From positions 2,115,501-2,179,500 of the forward strand of contig OZ005602.1 of the NCBI GenBank assembly GCA_963930655.1: a stretch of DNA of 64,000 bases, read 5' to 3'. The DNA is from Myrica gale (taxonomy: Eukaryota; Streptophyta; Magnoliopsida; Fagales; Myricaceae). A program made the translations under genes and the position numbers. The notes beneath the pieces were generated by a model that was not told the origin of the DNA, did not search any database, and saw only the letters and a list, made by a program, of their open reading frames with translations. Positions 21,517-31,300 of the stretch are shown here, one piece after another. Position 1 is the stretch's first letter. Each line of letters opens with the position of its first letter.

Positions 21517-24500
21517 CTAACCAATACTCAAATATGGGATGCGAGCGATCTTGGGCCAGTCCTCGCCTTTTTCTCTTTCGCATCTTTGCAATAAGATTCC
21601 ACAACCCCTAATTTTCAGCTTCCTCAAGGACGTTAGTTGACGCATTCCTTCAGGCAATGATGTCAAGCTGGTGCATCTGCAAATTGTAAACTCTTCAAGA
21701 GAAGTCCACTTGTAAATCCAATCTGGTATAGCTGCCAAGCTAAAACAATCGTAAATCTCGAATGCTCGTAGAGTGGAAAGATGCTGAAACCCCGACGGGA
21801 GAGACACCAATTTTGGAAGACTATCAATTTTCAGAGTGTGGAGGCTCTTAAGCTGTTGCCATTGCATCCAATCGTCGTCCTTGCCTAGATCAAGCTCATC
21901 GCACCAACGAAGCTTCAGTGTTTGAAGTGCAGTGAGGTGTTGTATACCGCGGGAGAGAGTCTCTAGTCTCTCACAACATTTTATTGACAAATCCTTGAGA
22001 GAAGTGAGGTTCCGCAGCCCCTCCTCTGGCAGAGACACCAATTTTGGAAGATTGTAGATTGTCAGAGTGCGGAGGCTCTTAAGCCCTTGCCCTTCTATCC
22101 AATCGTCGTCCTTGCCTAGATCAAGCTCATCGCAATTATAAAGCTCCAGTGTTTGAAGTGCAGTGAGGTGTTGTATACCGCGGGAGAGAGTCTCTAGTCT
22201 CTTACAGAATTTTATTGACAAATCCTGGAGAGAAGTGAGGTTCCGCAGCACCTTCTCTGGCAGAGACACCAATTTTGAAAGACTAAAAAATGTCAGAGTG
22301 CGGAGGCTCTTAAGCCCTTGCCCTTCTATCCAATCGTCGTCCTTGCCTAGATCAAGCTCATCGCAATCATCAGGTGACAGTCTTTGAGGTGCAGTGAGGT
22401 GTTTTGTACCCCGGGAGAGAGTCTCTAATCTCTTACAGTACTTTATTGACAAATCCTGGAGAGAGATGAGGCTCCGCAGCGCCTCCTCTGGCAGATATTG
22501 AATATCCTCAATACTATATAGTTTTAGACTCTTCAAATTTGAGAGAGGAGTCGGTGAAGAGGCGACAAGTCCAGGGGAGGCAATTGCTGCTGACCGGCTT
22601 TCTAGTGCTGCCACATTCGTCATCATTGTCTTTTGCAATGGCTTCCAGCTGGCATTTCCCAGGTACAATTCTTCAAGATGTGGAAATGTTGGCATGGAAG
22701 TCAACGTTGGGCAATACACGATGGTTAATTTCGAAAGAAGAGGAAATGAAGGGAGTAAATTAGGATAGTCCTCCATCCATGTTACCGTCGACATTGTTTC
22801 CAAGGGATCCATCCTCCTACACCAACCCTTCAATTTCGGACAGTCAGAAAATTCCATCTCCTTGAGGGATGGGAAGTATGCGATTGGGGTAGAAGAAGAA
22901 GCAGATACCATGTTGCTATCTAATATATACTCCAACTCATCCAAGTCACGAAGAGTAAGACGGTTAAGAGACGGCAATTGGCTCAATGGTGGCAAATATT
23001 TCAAGTTTTTGCACTCAAATATATGGAGGATAACAAGATTTGATGGTAACCAAACACTCGAATTCGGAAGCCTCACACCCCCGTACATATACAAATAAAG
23101 ACCTTTAAGATTCGGGTGAGGTCTCAAGCCTTCCAATTGCGTTACAGGGTCAACGACATTTGCACCAATATTTCTCCAAGTTAGCTCCAAGGTTTGAAGA
23201 TGCTGTTTATCTTTTAAATTGGCAGCCTCACACTCTGATGCAACATCTTTCCCGTTAACCAATCCCCTGATCTCTAACTTCCCTCTCAGGCTATTTAGCC
23301 CTTTTAATTCATCTAAACCACCACTGTAATTACCCGCCACACCACCTTCCGAGTTAACCACAAACATAGATAATGTCTTCAGATTAGTTAGTTGCCCCAA
23401 TCCACGCGGCATACAAGTCAAACTCCGACATTCATCAATCTCGAGATGCCTGAGATTGATTAATTTTTTAATATCTCTTGGCAATTCTTCAAGGCCCTTA
23501 CAACCACTGAGTCTCAGCGTGTGCAAATTTTGCAACCTCGTTATCGAATTGGGCAACTTTTCGATCCCTGGATTTCTAGAAAGATCAAGATACCTTAAAT
23601 GTTTCAATTTAGAGACAGAACTAGGCACAACATCCAATTCTTTATTGTGTAGATCCAACGTGCGCAATCGCATCAGACTTGAAAAAATTGCTTTCAAAGT
23701 TGACTTGGTCAAATATGAGGATCCTCTTTTAGAATGGAAAAAAAGTGTTCGCATCGTACTAGCTTTGGAAAATAACGTGGGAACTGGACTGAGAAAATCA
23801 ATGTCCCCAATTGCTACGTGACGAATTTTACTCGCACCAAGCAAATTATTTTTAGGATCAAATGTGGTGACAGACGATCCTGACACTTTGACAGCAAGAT
23901 CATGCATAAAGTCATGCATTTTGCAATAATCAATGTCACCAAACTCATCCGTTTGGGCCTCTTGGAAGAATGATCTCCAAAGTAATTCCATAAAATAATC
24001 GGCAGCAATATCTTCCAAGCATTGATTTTGATCGGTTGGCTTGATAAAGCCTTGTGCTATCCACAGTTTAATCAGCGTTGATTTTTCAATAAACCAATCC
24101 TTTGGAAATATGCTACAATAAGCAAAGCAATGCTTCAAATGTGATGGAAGATGGTTATAACTCAATTTAAGAGTTTCTAAAATGCCCTTTCCTTTCACTC
24201 TTGGAAGTTCATTAGTCAAAAAGCAAGACCAGCCTTTTTCTGAATCTTTCGAGTGCAATAACCTTCCAATCGTCCTGATTACAAGTGGTACACCTTGACA
24301 CTCTTTCACAATCTCCTTTCCAATCGCTATGAATGTTGAACTCTCCGGCTCTGTTTTGTTCCTAAATGCCATTTGCTTAAATAAGGACCATGATTCGTGT
24401 TCCTCTAAACCCTTTAACTTATATGATTCAATTGAGCAGCTAATATTTGCAACCTTCTCACTCCGAGTGGTCACTAATACTCTACTACCTCTTGCACCAC

Positions 24501-25419
24501 ACAGCAACAACTTTTGCAATTCATCCCACTTCTCAATATCATCTTCATTCCACACGTCATCTAAAACGAGGAAGTATTTCTTTCCACCAATTACTTTTCC
24601 AACTTCTCTTATCAGGCTATCCATTCCAACATCCCCAGGTTTCTTATGTGTTGCAGACTCAATCATTTTTTTAACGATTTCTCCCACATCAAAGTTATCA
24701 GAGACACACACCCACATTTTTGGCTCAAAATGTTTTTTAACTTTCTCATCGTTGAATAGGAGCTGAGCTAGTGTAGTCTTTCCTAACCCTCCGATGCCAA
24801 CAATCGAAAGGATTGCAACATTATCTCTAAGGCTGGACTCCCTCAGAAGCAGACCTATCAGTTTCTCCTTATCATCCTCCCTACCAAAGACTTCTTCCGC
24901 GGGTACAAAAGAATGTGAATCGCGTTCCTCACTACGTGAGACTCCTATCTTTTTTTCCACAGTACAGATCTCTAAGCTTAATATTTGCCTATCAGCGGCA
25001 ACGGCATCTAATTCCTCCCTAATCGCCTTGATCTTATCAGCCATTTTAAGACCATAATAGAGCTGGTTCGATTTGGAAAAGAAGAGGCGTACCTTTTTCG
25101 CCTTCTTGTCCCGGGTCATCATTTCTCTGAGTAGACCTTCAGTATTGAAATCATCCAGCAAATCGTCCGCCTCATAAACAACATCCTCCAGCCTTGCCAG
25201 CCAAAGCCTAACTGCATTGTCCCCAACCTGCTTCTCCTCTGCATCCAGAAGCACAGCTTGGATTGCTAAAACCGTCTTTTGGAGCTTTTGAAGTTCACCG
25301 TTGAGACCCCAGAGCAGGCCGAGTTCTTTGCGAACCGGGGAGCCCAAACTCCCAATGACTTGCGCACCAACGCCCCCAGCAATGTTCACGGCAATGTTGA
25401 AGAGAAGAGCTTCTGCCAT
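21517..25419 (-). CDS. NLR-1: RGA-type CC-NB-LRR disease resistance protein, intact frame
   Basis: This single 1300-residue frame is one exon. The Rx-type coiled-coil domain occupies about residues 1-130, with the EDVVYEADDLLDDF signature at 78-91. The NB-ARC follows with P-loop GIGGLGKTT (208-216), kinase-2 LVLDDVW (284-290), RNBS-B GSRVLVTTR (311-319), GLPL-type CQGVPL (374-379) and MHD (501-503), all intact. LRRs fill the rest and include three tandem modules of about 77 residues (LPKLVSLPEEGLRNLTSL... DELDLGKDDDW). NLRs of this class recognise pathogen effectors and trigger immune cell death. The start is the first ATG after an in-frame-free leader and matches the paralogues. A good donor (CAG|GTATTAAT) about 20 bases after the stop suggests a 3' UTR intron. 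It is the only member of the cluster without an obvious lesion. Confidence 0.9.
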   Translation of the reverse strand: MAEALLFNIAVNIAGGVGAQVIGSLGSPVRKELGLLWGLNGELQKLQKTVLAIQAVLLDAEEKQVGDNAVRLWLARLEDVVYEADDLLDDFNTEGLLREMMTRDKKAKKVRLFFSKSNQLYYGLKMADKIKAIREELDAVAADRQILSLEICTVEKKIGVSRSEERDSHSFVPAEEVFGREDDKEKLIGLLLRESSLRDNVAILSIVGIGGLGKTTLAQLLFNDEKVKKHFEPKMWVCVSDNFDVGEIVKKMIESATHKKPGDVGMDSLIREVGKVIGGKKYFLVLDDVWNEDDIEKWDELQKLLLCGARGSRVLVTTRSEKVANISCSIESYKLKGLEEHESWSLFKQMAFRNKTEPESSTFIAIGKEIVKECQGVPLVIRTIGRLLHSKDSEKGWSCFLTNELPRVKGKGILETLKLSYNHLPSHLKHCFAYCSIFPKDWFIEKSTLIKLWIAQGFIKPTDQNQCLEDIAADYFMELLWRSFFQEAQTDEFGDIDYCKMHDFMHDLAVKVSGSSVTTFDPKNNLLGASKIRHVAIGDIDFLSPVPTLFSKASTMRTLFFHSKRGSSYLTKSTLKAIFSSLMRLRTLDLHNKELDVVPSSVSKLKHLRYLDLSRNPGIEKLPNSITRLQNLHTLRLSGCKGLEELPRDIKKLINLRHLEIDECRSLTCMPRGLGQLTNLKTLSMFVVNSEGGVAGNYSGGLDELKGLNSLRGKLEIRGLVNGKDVASECEAANLKDKQHLQTLELTWRNIGANVVDPVTQLEGLRPHPNLKGLYLYMYGGVRLPNSSVWLPSNLVILHIFECKNLKYLPPLSQLPSLNRLTLRDLDELEYILDSNMVSASSSTPIAYFPSLKEMEFSDCPKLKGWCRRMDPLETMSTVTWMEDYPNLLPSFPLLSKLTIVYCPTLTSMPTFPHLEELYLGNASWKPLQKTMMTNVAALESRSAAIASPGLVASSPTPLSNLKSLKLYSIEDIQYLPEEALRSLISLQDLSIKYCKRLETLSRGTKHLTAPQRLSPDDCDELDLGKDDDWIEGQGLKSLRTLTFFSLSKLVSLPEKVLRNLTSLQDLSIKFCKRLETLSRGIQHLTALQTLELYNCDELDLGKDDDWIEGQGLKSLRTLTIYNLPKLVSLPEEGLRNLTSLKDLSIKCCERLETLSRGIQHLTALQTLKLRWCDELDLGKDDDWMQWQQLKSLHTLKIDSLPKLVSLPSGFQHLSTLRAFEIYDCFSLAAIPDWIYKWTSLEEFTICRCTSLTSLPEGMRQLTSLRKLKIRGCGILLQRCEREKGEDWPKIARIPYLSIG

Positions 25420-27091
25420 TTCGTGAGTGTGAGAGAAGGAAAGCTAAAAAGCGCCACTGAAATAGTTTGAACTTTGGGAGTAGAAGGAAGATATGTGATT
25501 TGCTGTGAATCTGAACGAAATATAGGCCCTTTCCACTTGCATGTCAGGCATGGAATATGAGAAAGGTATTGCGTGTATGTTTCATTGATGAACTCTTGGT
25601 TACTTGTCTATTAATTTACAAAATGATCATCTGAAATATCAAAAAATTATACACAAATACTAATACATTAAACATATATTTTAACGATTTTTCATACAAA
25701 TTTCATTTCTTACTTTTTTAAAAAAAATCTAACAATTTTTTCTTTTTATAAAGTTTTATTGTAACTGAATAGGATTAAATAACAAGAATTGCAACAATAT
25801 ATAGTTAATAATTTATATAAGTTTGTAGCTTGTTTGATGGGGGTGAAAGACTTGCAATAATAGAGATCATGTGATGTGACGTAGGTCGTATCCTGCTTAA
25901 TTAATATTTTTTAACCCATTGCATGAGCTTATTACAATTGTCGAAGCCTTTCTTCCCTAATTAAGTAAGCGGGAACTTATTACAAACATGTTACAATTTT
26001 TGGAACTTATTGCAAATATAATTTTCTGTCCGAATATGATGATTGGATTTTGAGAGGAAAAAATATCTCAAATAAAAAATAATATTAATTAAGAAAAAGA
26101 AAGGCCAACGGTGCCCCATGAAGATTACATCCCCAGTTTTCTCCATTTGCATTTATGCAGTATTACGTGTTGAATATGCACTTCTGGACAGCGGACATAC
26201 ACAGCTCAGGAACGGACGCGCATGTGAGTGGACGCCTAAAATATCTTCTTGGTTTTGTGATATGATTGGAAGAGTCTAAACTTTATTTGTTGGATTGATA
26301 TTTTCCTCATTTAATGTGGCCAAAGGTGCTGGACCCTTACCACCTGAGTCAACTTTTATTTGCTGACTATGTTCATCTTTTCCAGCCTACCAAACATGAC
26401 TATATAATTCCTGACCACATGATAACACCCAAAAGTTCCAAAACATCCGCATGTCACTGTCGAATGTAACACTTAGAGAAAAGGAATTGGACAGTATAAA
26501 TTGACAAAAAAAAAGTACTTAATCATGATTTTACAACATATCTCATCCGTTTCTTCATTTTTTTGTGGCTATTATTTATAAGCCCATCCCACTTCATATG
26601 CAATTGCCTAAAATATCTTCTTGCTTTTTGTGATACGATTGGAAGAGCCTAAACTACATTTGTTGGATTGCTCCCAACTTGTTGAACGCGGCCAAGGGTG
26701 CTGGATGGGGACTCGGATTCACTCCTAATAGAGATTATTTAATGAGTCTTAATAGGTCATTGGATGGATGACAACACATTAATGAATCTAACTAATAGTA
26801 TATATTAAAATGAAAAAAAAAATTATATATAATATAGACTATTAAATGAATTCATTAATGTGTTGTCATTCATCCAATAACTTATTAGAACCTTAGATAA
26901 TTCTCTTTTTTTAGAAGAAATCCTTTCCCGCCAGACCGTCGCCACATGAGTCAACCTCTATTTGCTGATTAGCTCCGCTTTTCATCTTATCCAGCCTGCC
27001 AAACTTGACTAATTCCCAACTACATACATATATATATATAACTCGTAAACATCCGCATGTCACTGTCGAATGGTCCCCTAAATTAAGACCG
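25420..27091. other. 5' flank of NLR-1 and repeat-rich spacer
   Basis: The first 190 bases parallel the 5' flank of NLR-4. A degenerate TATA-like AAATATAGG lies at 25518-25525, about 100 bases before the ATG. Bases 25780-26400 recur near 41490-41990 and 58400-59080 (TTGCAACAATATATAGTTAATAA; GGACCTACACAGCTCAGGA-like words). Bases 26570-27065 are a second, related copy interrupted by a MITE. No gene is seen. Confidence 0.55.
26707..26930. mobile_element. MITE, family 2, copy 1
   Basis: The left end GGGGACTCGGATTCACTCC and the right end (complement GGGAAAGGATTTCTTCT) match the two ends of the element at 63743-63990. Inside, GACAACACATTAATGAAT and ATTCATTAATGTGTTGTC form a long inverted repeat. 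Comparison with the uninterrupted relative at 26325-26350 supports an insertion, but no clean target duplication was found. Confidence 0.6.
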
Positions 27092-27139
27092 TCAGATATC
27101 GTGATCTGCTACTTTAAATCGCTTTGTTTTTTTCTCCAA

Positions 27140-27893
27140 ATTTTCAAGATGTGGAAATGTTGGGATGGAAGTCAACATTGGGCAATCCCAAATAGTTAAT
27201 TCTGAAAGAAGAGGAAATGAAGGGAGTAAAGGATAGTCCTCCATCCATGTTACCGTCATTGTTTCCAAGGAATCCATCCTCCTACACCAACCCTTCAATT
27301 TCGGACACTGAAAAAATTTCATCTTCTTCAGGGATGGGAAGTATGCGATTGGTATAGTAGAAGAAGTAGATACCATCTTGCTATCTAATATATACTCCAA
27401 ATCATCCAAGTAACGAAGCGTAAGAAGGTTAAGAGACGTCAATTGGCTCAATGCTGGCGAATATTTCAAGTTTCTGCAGTAAATTATTGAGACGTTGACA
27501 AGATTTGAGAGTGACAAAAGCCAATTCGGAGGCCTCACGCCCCCATAATTCTCCCAAGAGAGCTTTTTAAGATTCGGGTGAGGATCCATGCCTTCCAATT
27601 GCGCTTCATCGTCAACGACATTTTCACTATATATGTATGTCCAATATAGCTCCAAGGTATGAAGATGATGTTTATCTTTTAAATTGGCAGCCTTACACTC
27701 TGATGCAACATCTTTCCCGTTAACCAATCCCCTGATCTGTAACTTCCCTCTCAGGCTATTTAGCCCTTTTAATTAATCTAAACCACCACTGTAACTACCC
27801 GCCACACCACCTCCCGAGTTAACCACAAACATAGATAATGTCATCAGATTAGTTAGTTGCCCAAATCCACGTGGCATATATTTCAAATTCCAA
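27140..27893 (-). pseudogene. NLR-2: LRR fragment of a CC-NB-LRR gene
   Basis: Only the middle LRR region is present, equivalent to roughly residues 650-900 of NLR-1 (MPRGFGQLTNLMTLSMFVVNS ... VNGKDVASECKAANLKDK ... LTSIPTFPHLENL). An in-frame TAA replaces the Glu codon of the conserved DELKGLNSL segment near 27775. CC and NB-ARC domains are absent. The minus-strand 5' end (about 27893) joins abruptly to sequence homologous to the 3' flank of other NLR genes (CATATGGCTCTCATCGTCTT), and the 3' end (about 27140) joins promoter-like repeat sequence. It is a rearranged relic. Confidence 0.85.
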
Positions 27894-28316
27894 CATATGG
27901 CTCTCATCGTCTTTAGATTTGTGGCCTGCGCTGGCAGAGTTGATTTCTCTCTCCTCGATCTCCTTAGCAATTCCTCTTCATCTTCTTCTTCTTCTTCCAT
28001 TTACTTGCTCTTTCTCCTGATATTTCTGGAATTATGTATGGCATCAAGTTCAAAGGGAAGGGGAAAAAACAACGAAAGGAAATAGATAATTGATGTATGG
28101 TTGTTTACCTGTAGCAAAAATTGCAGTGACTTGGACATAAACTCTGACTACCTTGTCCTTCAGTTGTTCTGTTCGTCAACTGTTTCTCTGATGAACAAAG
28201 TAATTCTATGAGAGAGAGAGAGAATGGAAACAAATTGAAGGTAAAGAAACTTGCAGTCCTATTCAAAATTAAGATAAAATGGCGGATTAATACCTGAATA
28301 TTTTGTCGAACGTATG
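27894..28316. other. 3' flank of NLR-3
   Basis: This is homologous to the 3' flank of NLR-1 (21080-21516), with a shortened CTT tract and the same putative 3' UTR intron donor (CAG|GTATTAAT) just after the stop codon. No independent gene is seen. Confidence 0.6.
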
Positions 28317-31300
28317 CTAAAAAATACTCAAATCTAGGATGCGAGCGATCTTGGGCCAGTCCTTGCCTTTGTCTCTTTCGTATCTTTGAAATAAGATTGG
28401 GCAATCCAAAATATTCAGCTTCCTCAAGGACGTTAGTTGACGCATTCCTTCAGGCAATGATGTCAAGCTGGTGCATCTCCAAATTGTAAACTCTTCAAGT
28501 GATGTCCACTTGTGAATCCAATCTGGTATAGCTGTCAAGCTAACCCAAGATCTAATCTCGAACGCTCGTAGAGTGGTAAGATACTGAAGCCCCGACGGGA
28601 GAGACACCAATTTTGGAAGACTACAAATTGACAATGTTTCGAGGCTCGTAAACTCTTTCCATTGCATACAATCGTCGTCCTTGACTAGATCAAGCTCATC
28701 GCACGAAGAAAGCTTCAATGTTTGAAGTGCAGTGAGGTGTTGTATACCGCGGGAGAGAGTCTCTAGTCTCTTACAGTCATATATTGACAAATCCTGCAGA
28801 GAAGTGAGGTTCCGCAGCCCCTTCTCTGGCAGAGACACCAATTTTGGAAGACAACCAATTATCAGAGTGCGGAGGCTCTTAAGCCCTTGCATCCAAACGT
28901 CGTCCTTGCCTAGATCAAGCTCATCGCAACAACAAAGCTCCAATGTTTGAAGTGCAGTGAGGTGTTGTATACCGCGGGAGAGAGTCTCTAGTCTCTTACA
29001 GGAAAATATTGACAAATCCTGGAGAGAAGTGAGGTTCCGCAGCCCCTTCTCTGGCAGAGACACCAATTTTGGAAGTCTACAAATTTTCAAAGTGCGGAGG
29101 CTCTTAAGCCCTTGCATCCAATCGTCGTCCTTGCCTAGATCAAGCTCATCACAATGCATAAGCGACAGACTTTGAAGTGTAGTGAGGTGTTGTATACCGC
29201 GGGAGAGAGTCTCTAGTCTCTTACAGGAATATATTAACAAATCCTCGAGAGAAGTGAAGTTTCGCAGCACCTTCTCTGGTAGAGACACCAATTTTGGAAG
29301 ACTAAAAAATCTCAGAGTGCGGAGGCTCTTAAGCCCTTGCCCTTGCATCGAATCGTCGTCCTTTCCTAGATCAATTAGCTCATCGCAACCAGAAAGCTTC
29401 AATGTTTGAAGTGCAGTGAGGTGTTGTATAACGCGGGAGAGAGTCTCTAGTATCTTACAGTCACTTATTGAAAAATCCTTGAGAGAAGTGAGGTTTTGTA
29501 GCCCCTCCTCTGGCAGAGATCGAAGATCCACAATATTGTCTAGTGTTAGACTCTTAAATTTTGAGAGAGTCGGTGAAGAGGCGACAAGTGCAGGGGAGGC
29601 AATTGCTGCTGATCGGCTTTCTAGTGCTGCCACATTCCTCATCATTGTCTGTTGCAATAGCTTCCAGCTGGCACTTTTCAGGTCCAATTCTTCAAGATGT
29701 GGAAATGTTGGCATGGAAGTCAACATTGGGCAATCCACGATGGATAATTTCGAAAATAGAGGAAATGAAGGGAGTAAATTAGGATAGTCCTCCATCCATG
29801 TTACCCTCATTGTTCCCAAGGAATCCATCCTCCTACACCAACCCTTCAATTTCGGACAGGACAAGATACCCATCGCCTTGAGGGATGGGAGGTATGCGAT
29901 TGGTGTAGAAAAAGAAGCAGATACCATGTTGCTATCTTCTATATACTCAAAATCATACAAGTGCTCAAGAGTAAGACGGTTAAGAGAAGGCAATTGGCTC
30001 AATGGTGGCAAATATTTCAAGTTTTTGCACTGAGATATTCGGAGGTTAACAAGATTTGATGGTAACCAAACACTCGAATCCGGAAGCCTCACACCCCCGT
30101 ACTTGTACAAAGAAAGACCTTTAAGATTCGGGTGAGGTCTCAAGCCTTCCAATTGCGTTTCAGGGTCAACGACATATTCACCAATATTTATCCATTTTAG
30201 CTCCAAGGTATGAAGATGCTGTTTATCTTTTAAATTGGCAGCCTTATACTCTGATGCAACATCTTTCCCATTAACCAATCCCCTGATCACTAGCTTCCCT
30301 CTCAGGCTATTTAGCCCTTTTAATTCATATAAACCACCACTGTAATTACCCGCCACACCACCTTCCGAGTTAACCACAAACATAGATAATGTCATCAGAT
30401 TAGTTAGTTGCCCCAATCCACGCGGCATACAAGTCAAACTCCAACATTTATCAATCTCGAGATGCCTGAGATTGATTAATTTTTTAATATCTCTTGGCAA
30501 TTCTTCAAGGTCCGTACAACCACTGAGTCTCAGCGTGTGCAAATTTTGCAACCTCGTTATCGAATTGGGCAACTTTTCGATCCCTGGATTTCTAGAAAGA
30601 TCAAGATACCTTAAATGTTTCAATTTAGATACAGAACTAGGCACAACATCCAATTCTTTATTGTGTAGATCCAACGTGCGCAATCGCATCAGACTTGAAA
30701 AAATTGCTTTCAAAGTTGACTTGGTCAAATATGAGGATCCTCTTTTAGAATGGAAAAAAAGTGTTCGCATCGTACTAGCTTTGGAAAATAACCTGGGAAC
30801 TGCACTGAGAAAATCAATGTCCCCAATTGCTACGTGACGAGTTTTACTCTCATCAAACAATTTATTTTCAGAATCAAATGTTGTGAAAGACGATCCTGAC
30901 ACTTTGACAGCAAGATCATGCATAAATTCATGCATTTTGCAATAACCAATGTCACCAAACTTATCCGTTTGGGCCTCTTGGAAGAATGATCTCCAAAGTA
31001 ATTCCATAAAATAATCGTGAGCAATATCTTCTAAGCACTGATTTTGATCGGTTGGCTTGATAAAGCCTTGTGCTATCCACAGATTAATCAGCATTGATTT
31101 TTTAATAACGAAATCCTTTGGAAATATGCTACAATAAGCAAAGCAATGCTTCAAATGTGATGGAAGACAATTGTAACTCAGCTTAAGAGTTTCTACTATC
31201 TTCTCCTCGTTTATTTCTGCAAGTTCCTTTTTCTGGAAGGATGACCACTCTGTTTCTGAACGTCTCGAATACAATAATCTTCCAATGGTCCTAATTAAAA

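Noticed and set aside
28732..29409. Plus-strand frames starting MRCCIPRERVSS, repeated in each LRR module
   Set aside because: They are antisense to strongly conserved NLR coding sequence and repeat at the module period; no independent evidence.
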